From: Labia minor | Taxonomy: Eukaryota > Arthropoda > Insecta > Dermaptera > Spongiphoridae | NCBI GenBank assembly: GCA_963082975.1 | Contig: OY720344.1 | Location: forward strand, 77,550,053-77,614,052 | DNA length: 64,000 nt | Reading direction: 5' to 3' | In this document: positions 23,835 through 35,600 of the stretch, piece by piece | How the letters are laid out: every line of letters starts with the position of its first letter | How positions within the stretch are numbered: the first letter of the stretch is position 1 | Made by a program: the position numbers and the translations under genes | Notes under the pieces: generated by a model | Database searches by the model: none | Told to the model about the DNA's origin: nothing | What the model saw: only the letters and a program-made list of their open reading frames with translations

Positions 23835-24140
23835 TATTACTATCTCTCCAGAGATAGTATTGCGATCACGAAAATTTTCGATGTCGAGATTTTGATGTTT
23901 TTATACGTTTTGAAGGTCCCTGAGTCATTTTCACTAAGGTTGAAAAAAATGTCTCTCTTTGTGTGTCTGTGTGTCTAGACAAGATTACGCAAAAACGGTT
24001 TGAGCTAGAATAATAAAATTTGGTACACGGGCATTATTCAATATTCGTAGTTTTCTATCAAGTTTTGAGAAATGTAGCTCTTTCGGAAAAGGGTCATTTA
24101 TCTACCACGTTTTCATTTTTTTTCCTCTAAACTGACCGTA
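23835..24140 (+). repeat. Family X interspersed repeat, copy 4, 5' portion
   Basis: Starts with the best hairpin of the family (TACTATCTCTCCAGAGATAGTA at about 23838, a perfect stem), followed by the CGATCACGAAAATTTTCG block, a TG-rich stretch and the ACGGTTTGAGCTAGAATAA block, and stops at AAACTGACCGTAC (about 24141). The distal AT-rich end is absent. Confidence 0.75.
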
Positions 24141-24640
24141 CTACTCAATTATATATAAAAAAATAAATACACCTAAAGTTGATGAATCATGGTACTGATG
24201 CATTAAGTAAATATGCCAAATTTTACCAAAATTCGTTGAGCTGTTCAAGCTGTACATGTCTATACGGGCGCTTGGAGAGACAGACATCATGCTTAAAATA
24301 CTTTTTTCTGTTAACAAAATGGAGATATGTAAAAATGTCCATATGTGAAATTTGGTGTTATAATAATACCTTCCCTTCCTATCGTCGGTCTGTAATTAAT
24401 GATTTATACAAGAATGGCTCAATAGATATAGTGCTTGCCTGACTATACCCCCAGGAACCCCGCTCTATACACTTTAAAACACCTTCTTTGATATCAATGA
24501 AAACAAATAAAGATGGAGTATAAATTGAATCTCAATGGTCTTTATTGACTTTGATAATATTATTATTAATAATAATAATTATAATTTAAACTTGGTCTGT
24601 ACATATATTAGGTACAAACAAAATAAATTTATTAAGATAA
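24141..24640 (+). repeat. Unclassified repeat-like segment, possible tRNA-derived SINE head
   Basis: Non-AT-rich, high-complexity DNA between two repeats. At about 24413-24440 TGGCTCAATAGATATAGTGC resembles a tRNA-derived SINE A box followed by TTGCCTG. The expected B box is not clear (GGAACCCCGCTC at about 24456 is a poor match). An 87-codon frame (24179-24442) shows no domain. Assignment as SINE is speculative. Confidence 0.2.
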
Positions 24641-24942
24641 TTTTTGAAGTGAAACTTCTTTAGCGGCGTCCTGACATTTGGTTGAGAATGGAGAGTGAAT
24701 TGAAAAATTGAAATTTCGTAACGCGTTACGTTACGCTAGGTCCAAAGTCCATGGTGCGCATGCGCGCGAGTACGTTGACCCGGAATAATATTTCTCAGCT
24801 TCTACTGGGTCAAAGAATAAAAATTAGTATGACTTATGATCAAAAGAGGGCGAGATCTCCACCTTGTCCAGTAGATATCGCAATTAAATACAATTTGAAT
24901 TTAAATATATATTAATTTCAAAATTTGCCTAAACATTTATAA

Positions 24943-25277
24943 AAATAAATATACATATGAAATTTGTTATTTTTTTTTAATATTAAAAAATATTTAATTT
25001 GAGATTAATTATATGTAAAAAGATCAACTATCAAATAGATTCAAACTTTTATTTTCTTTGATTAGATTATAATTAAATATTATTTATATTATTTAAAAAT
25101 TATTATTTTTCTATTTATTAAGGATGTCTATTAAAAAATTGTAATTAACCTTATCATATGTCAAATATTATAGCTAAGTTTTTTTGAATTTTTTAAAATT
25201 TTTTATATAATTAATCTCAAATTAAATATTTTTTAATATTAAAAAATAACAAATTTCATATGTATATTTATTTATTT
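24943..25277. repeat. Large imperfect inverted repeat
   Basis: The segment 24943-25018 reappears as its reverse complement at about 25187-25277, with only a T-run length change and a 2-bp indel. The loop is about 170 bp. Each arm holds the word ATATGAAATTTGTTATTTTT and a TTTAATTTGAGATTAATTAT segment. It could extrude as a cruciform, or could be a nested foldback element. Confidence 0.7.
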
Positions 25278-25299
25278 TTAATATTAAACGTATTTCATA

Positions 25300-25917
25300 T
25301 TTTTTGAGAGAGATTAATAAATATATATATATTTTATTAAAAATAAATATTTTTAATTTTATTTCGAAATTAAATAATGAATTTTAAAATATTTTAAATA
25401 TAAAAAAATGTTAATACAATATCATTTAAAAAAAAGCGGGATTAATAAATATATATATATATTTTATTAAAAATAAATATTTTTAATTTTATTTCGAAAT
25501 TAAATAATAAATTTTAAAATATTTTAAATATAAAATTTCGAAATTAAATAATGAATTTTAAAATATTTTAAATATAAAAAAATGTTAATACAATATCATT
25601 TAAAAAAAAAGCGGGATTAATAAATATATATATATATTTTATTAAAAATAAATATTTTTAATTTTATTTCGAAATTAAATAATAAATTTTAAAATATTTT
25701 AAATATAAAATTTCGAAATTAAATAATGAATTTTAAAATATTTTAAATATAAAAAAATGTTAATACAATATCATTTAAAAAAAAAGCGGGATTAATAAAT
25801 ATATATATATATTTTATTAAAAATAAATATTTTTAATTTTATTTCGAAATTAAATAATAAATTTTAAAATATTTTAAATATAAAAAAAATATTAATACAA
25901 AATTAAAAAAAGGCGGG
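25300..25917 (+). repeat. Hierarchical tandem repeat, ~175-bp unit with internal ~48-bp duplication
   Basis: The landmark GCGGGATTAATAAATAT occurs at 25436, 25611 and 25786 (spacing 175 and 175 bp), with a variant GCGGG at 25913 (127 bp). The first and last units are the short ~127-bp form; the middle two carry an extra ~48-bp internal duplication of the TTTCGAAATTAAATAATGAA segment. Copies are nearly identical, so amplification is recent relative to the decayed Helentron around it. Confidence 0.85.
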
Positions 25918-26339
25918 AGTAAAATTTCAAAATGGATGCCATTTACGTCACCCATATATAATTTTCAATTAAGAAATTAATAATGAAGCTGTAAGTTTCA
26001 AGAGATGTAATCAATAAAACTCAATTTTTCTTTATTTCTTTATAAATACTATATCTAGTGTGAATTTGAAAAAAATCGTTAGAGCGGTTTTTGAGAACCA
26101 ATGGTTATAGATAAATAGATAGATATATACAATTTTAGCTAGCATAATAAGATAAGATATATATCGTGAAATAATTAAAATTCTCAAGTCAAATATACAG
26201 CGTGCACGCATACCGACGCATGTAATTGTGTGTGTGAACATGGTCGGCGATTCACACGCCAACACATACAGTTATGTGCGTCGATGACCATTCACGTTAT
26301 TTATCCGAATCTCAACATTACTTTAACACTACTAAATCA

Positions 26340-26801
26340 ATTTAAAATTATTATTGCATTTAAAACTGCTTTTCTCTACTCCACAGATTTCACTATGGCG
26401 AAAAAAAATAACGACCAAAATTTAGACGATATTATTTATTTCATACACCGTTCACTACTGGTTTATAGCCACACAGGTGCTAATGCACTTGAACGAGGCG
26501 AAGATAAAATCCCTCTAATTCTCGGGGGAGATTTTAATGTAAATTTTGGATCTGAGATGATTCGTTGCCGTTGATCAACTTTCTTCGAGAAACATTTGGT
26601 CTGCTTATAAATAACGATCCCAAGGAATCAACAACAAAATCTGGAACTACAATAGATGCTGTTTTTACACGTTATATAGAAAATATCGAATCACGAACAT
26701 ATATATCTTATTTTAGTTATCACAAGCCATTAATATCAGTATTACCAATTGAAGCACCAACCGACAATAGTACAGGCAATGTAGATATGATGATAGAGTA
26801 G
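26340..26801 (+). pseudogene. Endonuclease-like (EEP-type) remnant of a Helentron protein
   Basis: Two frames join across a frameshift near 26560-26575. The first contains DIIYFIHRSLLVYS and the metal-binding motif LILGGDFNVNF, typical of exonuclease-endonuclease-phosphatase folds. The second runs INFLRETFGLLINNDPKES, TTKSGTTIDAVFTRY and ISYFSYHKPLISVLP, the C-terminal part with the SxHxP-type catalytic His. In arthropod genomes this protein type accompanies PIF1-helicase/Helitron proteins, where it would cut target or donor DNA. The N-terminal half of the domain is not recognisable and the helicase is absent, so this is a fragment. A LINE endonuclease is the alternative, but the sequence differs clearly from the RTE endonuclease at 52107. 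Confidence 0.6.
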
Positions 26802-26975
26802 ATAATAATAATAATAAAGCGAATATTTGTTACGAAAATTTTATACTGTTATATGTCTTTCGAAATGATCCCTTTATTTTTCTCTATTTCTCTCTCACTC
26901 ACACTCTCAACTAAAATTTATCTTATTCTCTAGATTGTAAGAAGTTTCACTTCCGCCACGTGTACGATGCTGCAC

Positions 26976-28200
26976 ATTTTGCTTTTTTTATCTTCTGATT
27001 CTATTTAACTAATGTAATAATTTTATTATAATGAGTATTTTTTATTTTAATTGATTTATTTTCTAGCCACTATATTTTAGATTTTTATTATTAGTACTTC
27101 TGAAATGAGGTCTTAATTCTTCTAGATGAAAAACTGAATTTTTAAAGAGTATAATTTATAAAACCAGAACCTTATCATTCCATCAGCAATTGGTTCTATA
27201 CGATATTAAAAAAGAGCCCAACACTTGATTCTGTAACTCGAGATTGGACTGAGAAGTGTAGAACCACCCAGTTTAATTGCTCAATTATCTAGTTATTATC
27301 CCCACTGTAGTTCAATCAATTACCCACCCAAAAGATTCATTTTTTTCAACTTATATATTTTTGCTATTTCGTTTTTGTTTTTATTTTTTTTTATTTAAAT
27401 ACAACCTTTTATATGAAATTATTAAAATTTAATTAATAGCATATTATTTTTTTCCTTCTATGGATGAATAATTTATAAATGTTTTAGAAGTCAAATGATC
27501 AGGCATAGTGAATAAAAGTTGTAATAAAAGAGAATAGAGAAACTTTAACGCGGTAATTGAATCTGTTGATCCGCAAGATTGCCTTTCCAATGATTGTTCG
27601 AATCGATTTGCCATGAAAAAGCATTCGATTCCTATTCAGATCAGGAAATTTACATTTCATTTTATTTCTTCGTTAGATAGACCAAGAAAAAAAAAATTAT
27701 TATATGAATTGATAATATATATATAAATCATAATTTTTAAACTAAATCTCTAAATAAATAAATATTAAAAATAAAATATAGAATAGAATATAGGGAGCAA
27801 TATACATATATTAATATATATATATTATAAATCTAAATATAAAATTTATCCTCATATATAATAATTAGTTATTTTTTGAATCTTTACAACAGAATGATTG
27901 GTTTGGCTCTAACTATGTATAAACTTAAATAAAATTGGTTTTATTTATTTAGAAGTAAATATTGTTGTATATTATAGTTGGAGAAAAAAGATATTATAAA
28001 TAAATAAATAAATATTTTACTTTTTGTTGACGTTTCGAATCCTATTTCGAGTTCTGTTCTTCTTCATGGTCCAAATAAAATGATATTCTCTTTATTTTAT
28101 TTTCTTTGGCTGCACCTCTCTCTCTTTTTTTTCTGCAACGATATATATATATATATATATATATTTATTTATATCTTTAACATATAAATTTGTATTCATA
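26976..28200. other. AT-rich stretch with a small balanced patch
   Basis: Mostly AT-rich. A ~120-bp patch at 27540-27660 (with GATCCGCAAGATTGCC and TCGAATCGATTTGCC) has ordinary complexity. A (TA)n run lies at 28140-28164. No gene recognised. Confidence 0.5.
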
Positions 28201-28204
28201 TATA

Positions 28205-28530
28205 ACTTCATCAAAGTCCTTTGTGTCGTAGACCCCTTGCCATGTTTTTTGGTTTTGGGTAGACCCCATAAATTCATTTTGATTTTTTATAAAAAAAATT
28301 TTATCCTTTTATAGAGACATATTGAAAAAAAATCAAAAAATATTTCAAAAGCCAGTCGGAAAACAATTTACCTTTTTTTTAAATCCGGGAAAACACATGG
28401 ACCGCCGTGGACCCCCATAGACCCACATTTTCATTTCATGGACCCCAAAATTTGTTATTCGCTGCCGTGAACCCCCTGGAGGTTGAAATAGATCCCCATG
28501 GGCCTATATAGACCACTTTGGGAACCTGTG
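28205..28530. mobile_element. hAT (Buster/Charlie-like) non-autonomous relic
   Basis: The right edge reads inward as CACAGGTTCCCAAAGTGGTC (complement of 28511-28530), close to the edges of the two intact hATs here (CAGTGGTTCTTAAACTG, CATAGGTTCTTAAACTT). Inside are at least six copies of a GGACCCC / AGACCCC word (28229, 28261, 28410, 28422, 28440, 28464 and nearby), the kind of subterminal repeat also found in the intact hATs. The left edge is degraded and no target duplication could be verified. No coding sequence. Confidence 0.5.
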
Positions 28531-29930
28531 GTATATAATATATTCAAAGAAAAGAAAATATTTATAAAATAACTTTTATTCAGATTATAATACTTTGTAC
28601 TAAAAATATTTAAGTATGATATTATAACGACCTTAAAGTAACGTTTTTTTTTGTAGTGAGTAATCTAAATTTCTACCATATATAAAAATCAATCATACTT
28701 GACTTTCCACCCTACTGGTTTATAAGTTTATTTAACCTAATTTTAATTTAAATATTTTGTTTAGATTTTATCATGAAATGTCTTCTTTAGTTCAATTGTT
28801 ATTAATTATTCGAAAACTTAAAATACAATTTTTTTAAAAAAAATATAAAGGTAATCTTCTTTAACTTACATGTGATGATCTCATAGTCATATTATTTTAA
28901 ATATATTAGCTATATTCGGCCAAGGCTGTTTGATTTTATCTATTTTAAATTATAATTTTCTCCTCTCAATAACAATATTTAATCAGAATTGTTTACATAT
29001 TTCTATTTAGTATCTACCTTTTATAAATAACTTGTTACCATCATAGATCAGAATTTATATCCGGGCAATGATGAATATAGAAAATAATAAGAATATTATG
29101 TAACGTTTATATACAACACCTTTAATCCAAATTTCAAAATGTACAAAAATTATAAAAATTAAAAATAATAGAAGAATACAAATTATATATTATATATTAT
29201 CAAATATTATAAGACTAATATAAAAATAATTTATTTTAATTTGTATTTTTATTAATTTTCGTTTAAATCTTATATATATAAGTATGTTAGGATTGGGTAT
29301 TACTTAAATCAATTTCATTTCTCTGTAAAATAATTTTATTTACATTTTTAATATAAATTAATTACATTTTATTTACAATATTACAAAATTTTTACCTGTC
29401 GATTCTTATCCATAATTTTAATAAATTATACCGTTTCTCTAACTATTAGTTTTATATAATAAATTAACAATACCAATTATATAATTTATTTATATACAAT
29501 TCTTATTATTAATAATATATACTATTGTAATTGAATTTCTCAGACCTAATTAATTAATTAAAGGTGTGAATTTATATATATATATATATATAAATTAATT
29601 TTTTTATTTGTATCTATACATCTACAGAATTGGAAATTTTTTAGTCAAAGCATTCACAATTTTGGCTATCCCAATCCTCTCCATTTATATCATATCTTCC
29701 TTTAATTTGTGTTCCAACCATTTGATTTTCAATTCATATATATATATATGTTTAAAAATAACATTAAAAATGATAATAAAATCCCTTTAAAAAAAATTAT
29801 TTTTTCTTGTTGTGAAGCGATTTGTTATTTTTTAATGATGAATTAATGATTGTAAAATACATTCGTCAATGTATATGTACTACATGGTATCAGGATTTAT
29901 TTTCGAATGAAATTATAATAATTAAATAAT
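28531..29930. other. AT-rich stretch, nothing recognised
   Basis: About 1.4 kb of AT-rich DNA with TA runs (29575-29592, 29738-29749). Low-complexity frames only. Confidence 0.6.
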
Positions 29931-30290
29931 GGGGAGGAGAGAGAGGGGGGCCGGATCTGTTTGCAATGCGCGGCGTCACTCCATGATTAATCGCTGTGAT
30001 TCTTAATTAGAACATGGAAAATAATTATTCCTCACCAAGATTCATTTATCTTGGTCTACACAAAGCCTTCGACACCCACACAAACAGACTCAGAGAGCGA
30101 AAGAGCAGGAGTCGCGTCCCCAAAGAAATTTCCAGAAATAAAATCCACTGATTTTAATCTAAGCGGGTTGGGCAAATAATAATTAAGCGCAAAATGTAAA
30201 TGGCGGACAATAGAGAGCACGAGAAGGCAGCATAAAAGAGGAAGGGGTTGCATTTAACGTCCATTAAGGGTGATAAATGAAAAATGGAAA
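29931..30290. promoter_or_regulatory. Balanced-composition island, candidate non-coding element
   Basis: About 350 bp of ordinary composition starting with a GGGGAGGAGAGAGAGGGGGG tract. It holds GCGCGGCGTC, ATTAATCG and TAATTA homeodomain-type cores and a GCATAAAAGAGG word. A 65-codon minus-strand frame (30056-30253) begins with a leucine-rich, signal-peptide-like segment but has no domain and may be chance. Best read as regulatory. Confidence 0.3.
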
Positions 30291-30388
30291 AAATATTAAA
30301 GAAGTTTTGTACATAAATACCAACCACAAATGAATAATTAATTTAGATCAACGAGAATTAAAAATATTTATTAGAAGGTTAATTAGAT

Positions 30389-30971
30389 AATAATTAATAA
30401 TATTCGAGATGAGTTTAAAGCGAGGTTACAATCGGGAAACGCCTGTTATCATGCAATAAAGGGGCTTATCGCATCAAAATTATTATCAAAGGCGATAAAA
30501 GTTAAAATATATAAAACAATTATTTTACCGGTTGTATTATGTGAATGTGAGGCATGGTCTATGACCTTAGGTGACGAGAGTAGATTTAGAGTATTTGAGA
30601 ATAGGATTTATGGGCCAAAGAAAGATGGGGTCACCGGGAAATGGCGAAGATTGCATAACGAGGAATTGCACGACCTCTATGCATCTCCAGATATAGTTAG
30701 AATTATAAAATCGAGAAGGCTACGGTGGGCAGGACACGTGGCTAGAATGGGAGAAGATAGAATGGCAAAATATATATATTGGTAGGGAGACCGAGTGGGA
30801 AACGTCCATTTGGATGACCAAGGACACGGTGGGTGGATAATGTGGGAAAGGACATGAGAGAGATGGGAGAGGATAGGGACTGGAAGGTTGTGGCTCAGAA
30901 TAGGAATACTTGGAGGGGTGTGGTTGCTGCGGCCAAGAATTTTCGAGTTCCGTAGAGTCACAGAGATAGAT
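30389..30971 (+). mobile_element. GATA-tailed LINE, 5'-truncated insertion (copy c) with 13-bp target duplication
   Basis: AGGTTAATTAGAT flanks the element exactly (30376-30388 and 30972-30984), defining a target-primed insertion. The content is the C-terminal end of the reverse transcriptase protein in several frames: VVLCECEAWSMTLGDESRFR, LHDLYASPDIVRIIKSRRLR, WAGHVARMGEDRMAKY, and after a frame change RTRWVDNVGK-like and AAKNFRVP, then a GAGATAGATAG tail. It is 583 bp, the usual severely 5'-truncated form. Two or three small frameshifts make it non-coding. Close similarity to 46488-47045 suggests both came from the same young source. Confidence 0.9.
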
Positions 30972-30984
30972 AGGTTAATTAGAT

Positions 30985-32674
30985 TCTTTAGGATTAATAT
31001 GATTACACTTTTTTTGGGGAATATTGAGGTAATAACTTCAATTATAACTAATTAAATTTAAAAATTATCTTTTATATAACTACATAAATGCAATAATGTT
31101 GATAAAAATTTTTGAATAGTCACCACACCCTCTGGCGGGCGTTTTGTAAAACATTGGCTAAGATTCAACAAAAGGTGACTCGATTTTCTCAGGCCTACGA
31201 CTTATTGAACACTCCATTAACAATAATACCTCTACTTCAGTGCTAATTTAGGCTGATAGTGAAAAATTTAAATTAAATTAAATTAAATTTGTTAAATAAT
31301 GACACAATTTTAGTGAAAATGTTATTTTTTTAACAAATTTAAAATAATATTATTAATATTATGTTTTTTATTAATTATGTATTTATTCTTTATGCTTAAA
31401 TTATTCATATAAAAAACTAAAAAGCAATTTTATTTATATGCATACATTTTTACACTTTAAATATATATATAGTATAACTTATTACTGTTATTTAAATTGA
31501 AATTCAAAAAGATGAATCTACATTTTTCACAGAACATCTGTTTTAATTTTGCCTCAACTAAATATGATATATAAACACGATATATCAAATCCTAATTTGT
31601 AAAAGATTATTACAATTAGATGTTAGGTGTTTGTGTAGGTATCTCCGTTTAAACAAAAAATTATAACCTATAAACAACTATTAAATAAATGTTTAACCAC
31701 GAGACTAATTTATCATTAAATGTATGCTAAAACTTTTATAATGACTTAAGATTTTCCTATATTAAGTGAAAAAAAAATTCTTATGTCAAGAAAAAATGCA
31801 AAATAACAAAAAATAAATAAAAAAAAATATATAAATTTACTTTAAATTGTCAAGTTTAATTAAGTGATTATATTATGAAATTCTGAAAATATATACAAGA
31901 TATATAAAAAATAAAAAATATCGTGACAATATGTAGGTACATATATTTTAATTTCTAAACAAGAATTACCTAAGCATTTTTCTCTAAAATCACCATCAGT
32001 AAGTTCTAATCACCTAATTTTTCTTCTATTTTAATTAAATACTTTGCTAATATTATCATTAATATAAATATATTATTAAATAGAATATATATTAAATTAT
32101 TAGAAAATCCAACTATCATAGAAAATATAATTACATTATATATGGATTAACTTAAATATATATTATAATATTGTTGTAAATATTGTTTAAAAAATATATT
32201 AGTTAAATATAAATAAAAAAAATAACTAACCAAAATTGTAGGCAATTTAAATAATAATAAAAAAATTGTTAATTCTAAAGATGATATTTTATATTTAGAT
32301 TTAAGTTTTTTTTAAATTTATATATATATATATATATTCCAACATGTCAAATTTTGCACAGGTGACAAATATATAAAATAAATAATAAAGATATTTTTTT
32401 TAAAAAGATTCAATTGTTAATATTAAAAATATTAATTAATAATTGAAAGATAAACATGATCATGAGGTCATTTTTTTCAATTGAAAGAAATTTCTTGAGA
32501 GTAAAGGTATTGTAATCCCGATTAAAACTACCGATATGAGGTTTTTGACACATCTCCACGTTTCAAGTCATTTCAATAACAAAAACGTTTTCCCGTTGAC
32601 GCTTGTGTCAACCTCACACCACCTTTCTATTCCGATTTACTTAACAATTTCATTTTGCTTTTAATCGCTTACTC
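30985..32674. other. AT-rich stretch, nothing recognised
   Basis: About 1.7 kb. A patch at 31115-31260 (ACCACACCCTCTGGCGGGCG and following) has ordinary complexity but matches nothing I recognise. The rest is stop-dense AT DNA. Confidence 0.5.
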
Positions 32675-35600
32675 CATAGGTTCTTAAACTTATGTACTCC
32701 ACGGACCCCCACTTGAAAAAATTTTTTTTGACGGACCCCCATCACAACTTTAGGTACTTTACGTCATTTTATTAATTAATTTCTGGCTTACGATCTCATA
32801 AGGACAAGGATATATGATGAATATTTCTAACAGTGATTGGTGAATAACGATTTTTTTGCATATTGTAGAACACATTTTATTAGAAATTATAATATTGAAG
32901 AAAGAAAATACAAACATTGTCATAGCAACAAATCTCACAAATTATAATGGGTACTTACATTAAATTCATATAAATATTTTATAATTTTTTTCAGAAAATA
33001 TTAAATAAGAAATATTTTAAAAAATAACTGCATCTATCTCATTAAATATAACTTACATATTTAATGAGATGTATGCAGTTGTTTTCTTGAAACAAGAATC
33101 TCAATATCTGGCTTAATATTGGAAACTTTTAATCTAAGATCCGGCTCTACATTTAATTTGTTTCTATATTTAGACTTAATATAAAATAGTACCGAAAAAG
33201 CTTGTTCGCATAAATATGTTGTGCAGAATGGAATCAAGTGTTGAAGTGCTTTATTTGCAAGCGCAGGATAATCTGACCTGAGAAGTAACCAAAAGTTGCT
33301 CAATTCAGTTTTGTTAAATTTTAGTTTATAAGTTGTATCACATGATAATTCCACGAGAATATCTTGTTCAGGTGCAGATAAATGTTTAGCATTTGTAATT
33401 TCCATATTAAATGGATCTCTGATCCAGTTATTGCAAGGATCAGGAGTAGAAAAATACTTCCTGAAGTTGCTTTTCAAAGTAATTAAATGTTCAACAAATA
33501 ATTGACGCGTTTGATTAAGCAATTTTTCACTGGAGCTTTCTATGAAATCATTGAGAGTTGGAAAAGACTCATATACACCGTTCTGGATGCGTTTCGACCA
33601 CAAGTCGATTTTTTTAATCATTGCTTCTATTTTATCTTCAACTTTAAATATATTTACAACAGTACCTTGCAGGCTCAAATTAAGTTCGTTCAATTTTGTA
33701 AAAATATCAGTCAAGTAAGCCACCTTAGCTAACCAGATAAAATCATTGAAACATTCGGTCAGTTCAAAATGCGCATCTATTAAAAACAATCGTATTTCAT
33801 CTCGAAGCTCAAAAAGGCGAATGAGTACTTTCCCGCGGGACAACCAACGTACATCTGTATGTAATAATAAATGTGTATGTTGACTACCCATTTCCTCACA
33901 CAAAATTTTAAAAACTCTGGAATTAAGTGGACGAGCCTTAATGAAATTGACAATTTTAACTACTTCGTCTAATGTTCTTTTCAAATCTGGTGACATATTT
34001 TTGGCTGCTAATGATTCTCTGTGAATGCAGCAATGATTCCAAACAACCTGAGGCGCAACATTTTTAATAAGAGCAATCAATCCAGTTCTTGTACCTGACA
34101 TTGCACGAGCACCATCAGTGCAAATTCCAACACATTTTGGCCACTCTATTTCATTTTCGGTTATAAAATTATTCAAACTGTTAAATATGTCATTAGCTGT
34201 CGTTCGTGAAGGTAGTGAATCACAAAACAATACATCTTCTTGTATTTGATTTTCAAACTCATATCTAATGAAAGCTAACAAATTGGCATTATTAGTGACA
34301 TCAGTACTTTCATCCAATTGTAATGAGTAATAGTGACTTTTGCGCACTCTCGATATTAATTCTTCTTTTATATTACATGACATGTCTTCAATCCTATTCT
34401 TAACCGTATCATTTGATAATGAAATCAAATTTATATCGTTTGCTGCTTTAGTTCCTAACATTATATTTGTAATTACTTTTGTAGCAGGAAGAATTAATTG
34501 CTCTGCTATATTATGCGGCTTTCCTGCTTTAGCAATAAGTAGAGCTACTTCATATGATGCCATTACTGCTTTCTTACTCATACCACCAGATCCCGTCTTT
34601 ACCATCAATTTCTGACTTGAATTAAGTTCTTCTTTTTCCATTTTAAAAAATTCGATAGACTTACTAACATGCTCGCTGTGCTTTGTTTGTAAATGACGTC
34701 TGAGATTAGCAGGTTTCATACTTTCATTGGATAAACTTTCCTGACATAGAACGCAGACTGGTCTTTCCACATCATTGTTGCAAATATAAGTAAATCCAAA
34801 TGATAAATAATCATCCGAATATTTTCTAGTTTTGCGTTTCTTGGTAGAGTTTGCTGTTGATGCCTCATCATCTGATTCTTTCCGTTTCTGTGTTGAACCA
34901 GTTTGTAGCCAACGATCCATTTTATGGAGTAATTTATTAACATTGAACTACAATAATATAAATATAATATAAATATAATATAAATATAACGAATTATTAT
35001 TTACTAGCTATGTTTTAATATGATTTTAAATGAATGTTTTAATATCATTTTAAATGAATGTTTTAAATCATTTTAATAAATGTTTTAAATCATTTTAAAT
35101 AAATGATTTAATATCATTTTAAATGAATATTAATTTATATAATAAATATATTTCGTAATTTGATTCTAAAATATTATTAATTTCGTAATTTGATTCTAAA
35201 ATATTATTAAAATAAATATTTTTTATTCATAAAACTAACTTATACTTACTCTCAAAAACAGCCTTTCTGGGAAATTGCAAAATGTGTTTAGTGTTTTTAT
35301 AAAATAATGATCATGCAAATTACACTAAAAATTAAAAAAAATTATTAGCTATAATAAACTATTATTAGCTATAATTTAATTATAATTAATTAAATTAATA
35401 AAAATAATTTAAAGATACAACTCGTTGAGAAATGAACTTATAATTAACATTAATAAAAATAATTTAAAGATACAACTCGTTGAGAAATGAACTTATAATT
35501 AACATTTGCTTTAAAACTGTTTAAAACCCCAGAGTGGACGCTGACAATTTGGGTTTTTCCGGGTAAGACTGTCCCCTCCCCTGGTTTTCCCCAATAACAA

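Larger units (their letters stand above)
24641..26975 (+). mobile_element. Decayed Helentron-type rolling-circle element
   Basis: Left edge: TTTTT, then the partly palindromic GAAGTGAAACTTC (24646-24658), then TTTAGCGGCG; the same edge occurs at 8434. Right edge: the inverted form GAAGTTTCACTTC at 26941-26953 followed by CGCCACGTG and a weak potential stem-loop. An endonuclease-like coding remnant lies close to the right edge (26376-26800). An endonuclease domain near the 3' end, paired subterminal inverted repeats and a T-flanked left edge are what is described for Helentrons. No Rep or helicase motifs survive; most of the interior is AT-rich tandem repeat. The right boundary is approximate and the assignment is inference from structure. 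Confidence 0.5.

Noticed and set aside
25300-25917. CRISPR array or centromeric satellite
   Set aside because: Head-to-tail units without spacers, in a eukaryotic transposon; too short for a centromere array.
30056-30253. Minus-strand 65-codon frame beginning with a leucine-rich segment
   Set aside because: No domain, no cleavage-site context I would trust, and an island composition that favours open frames.
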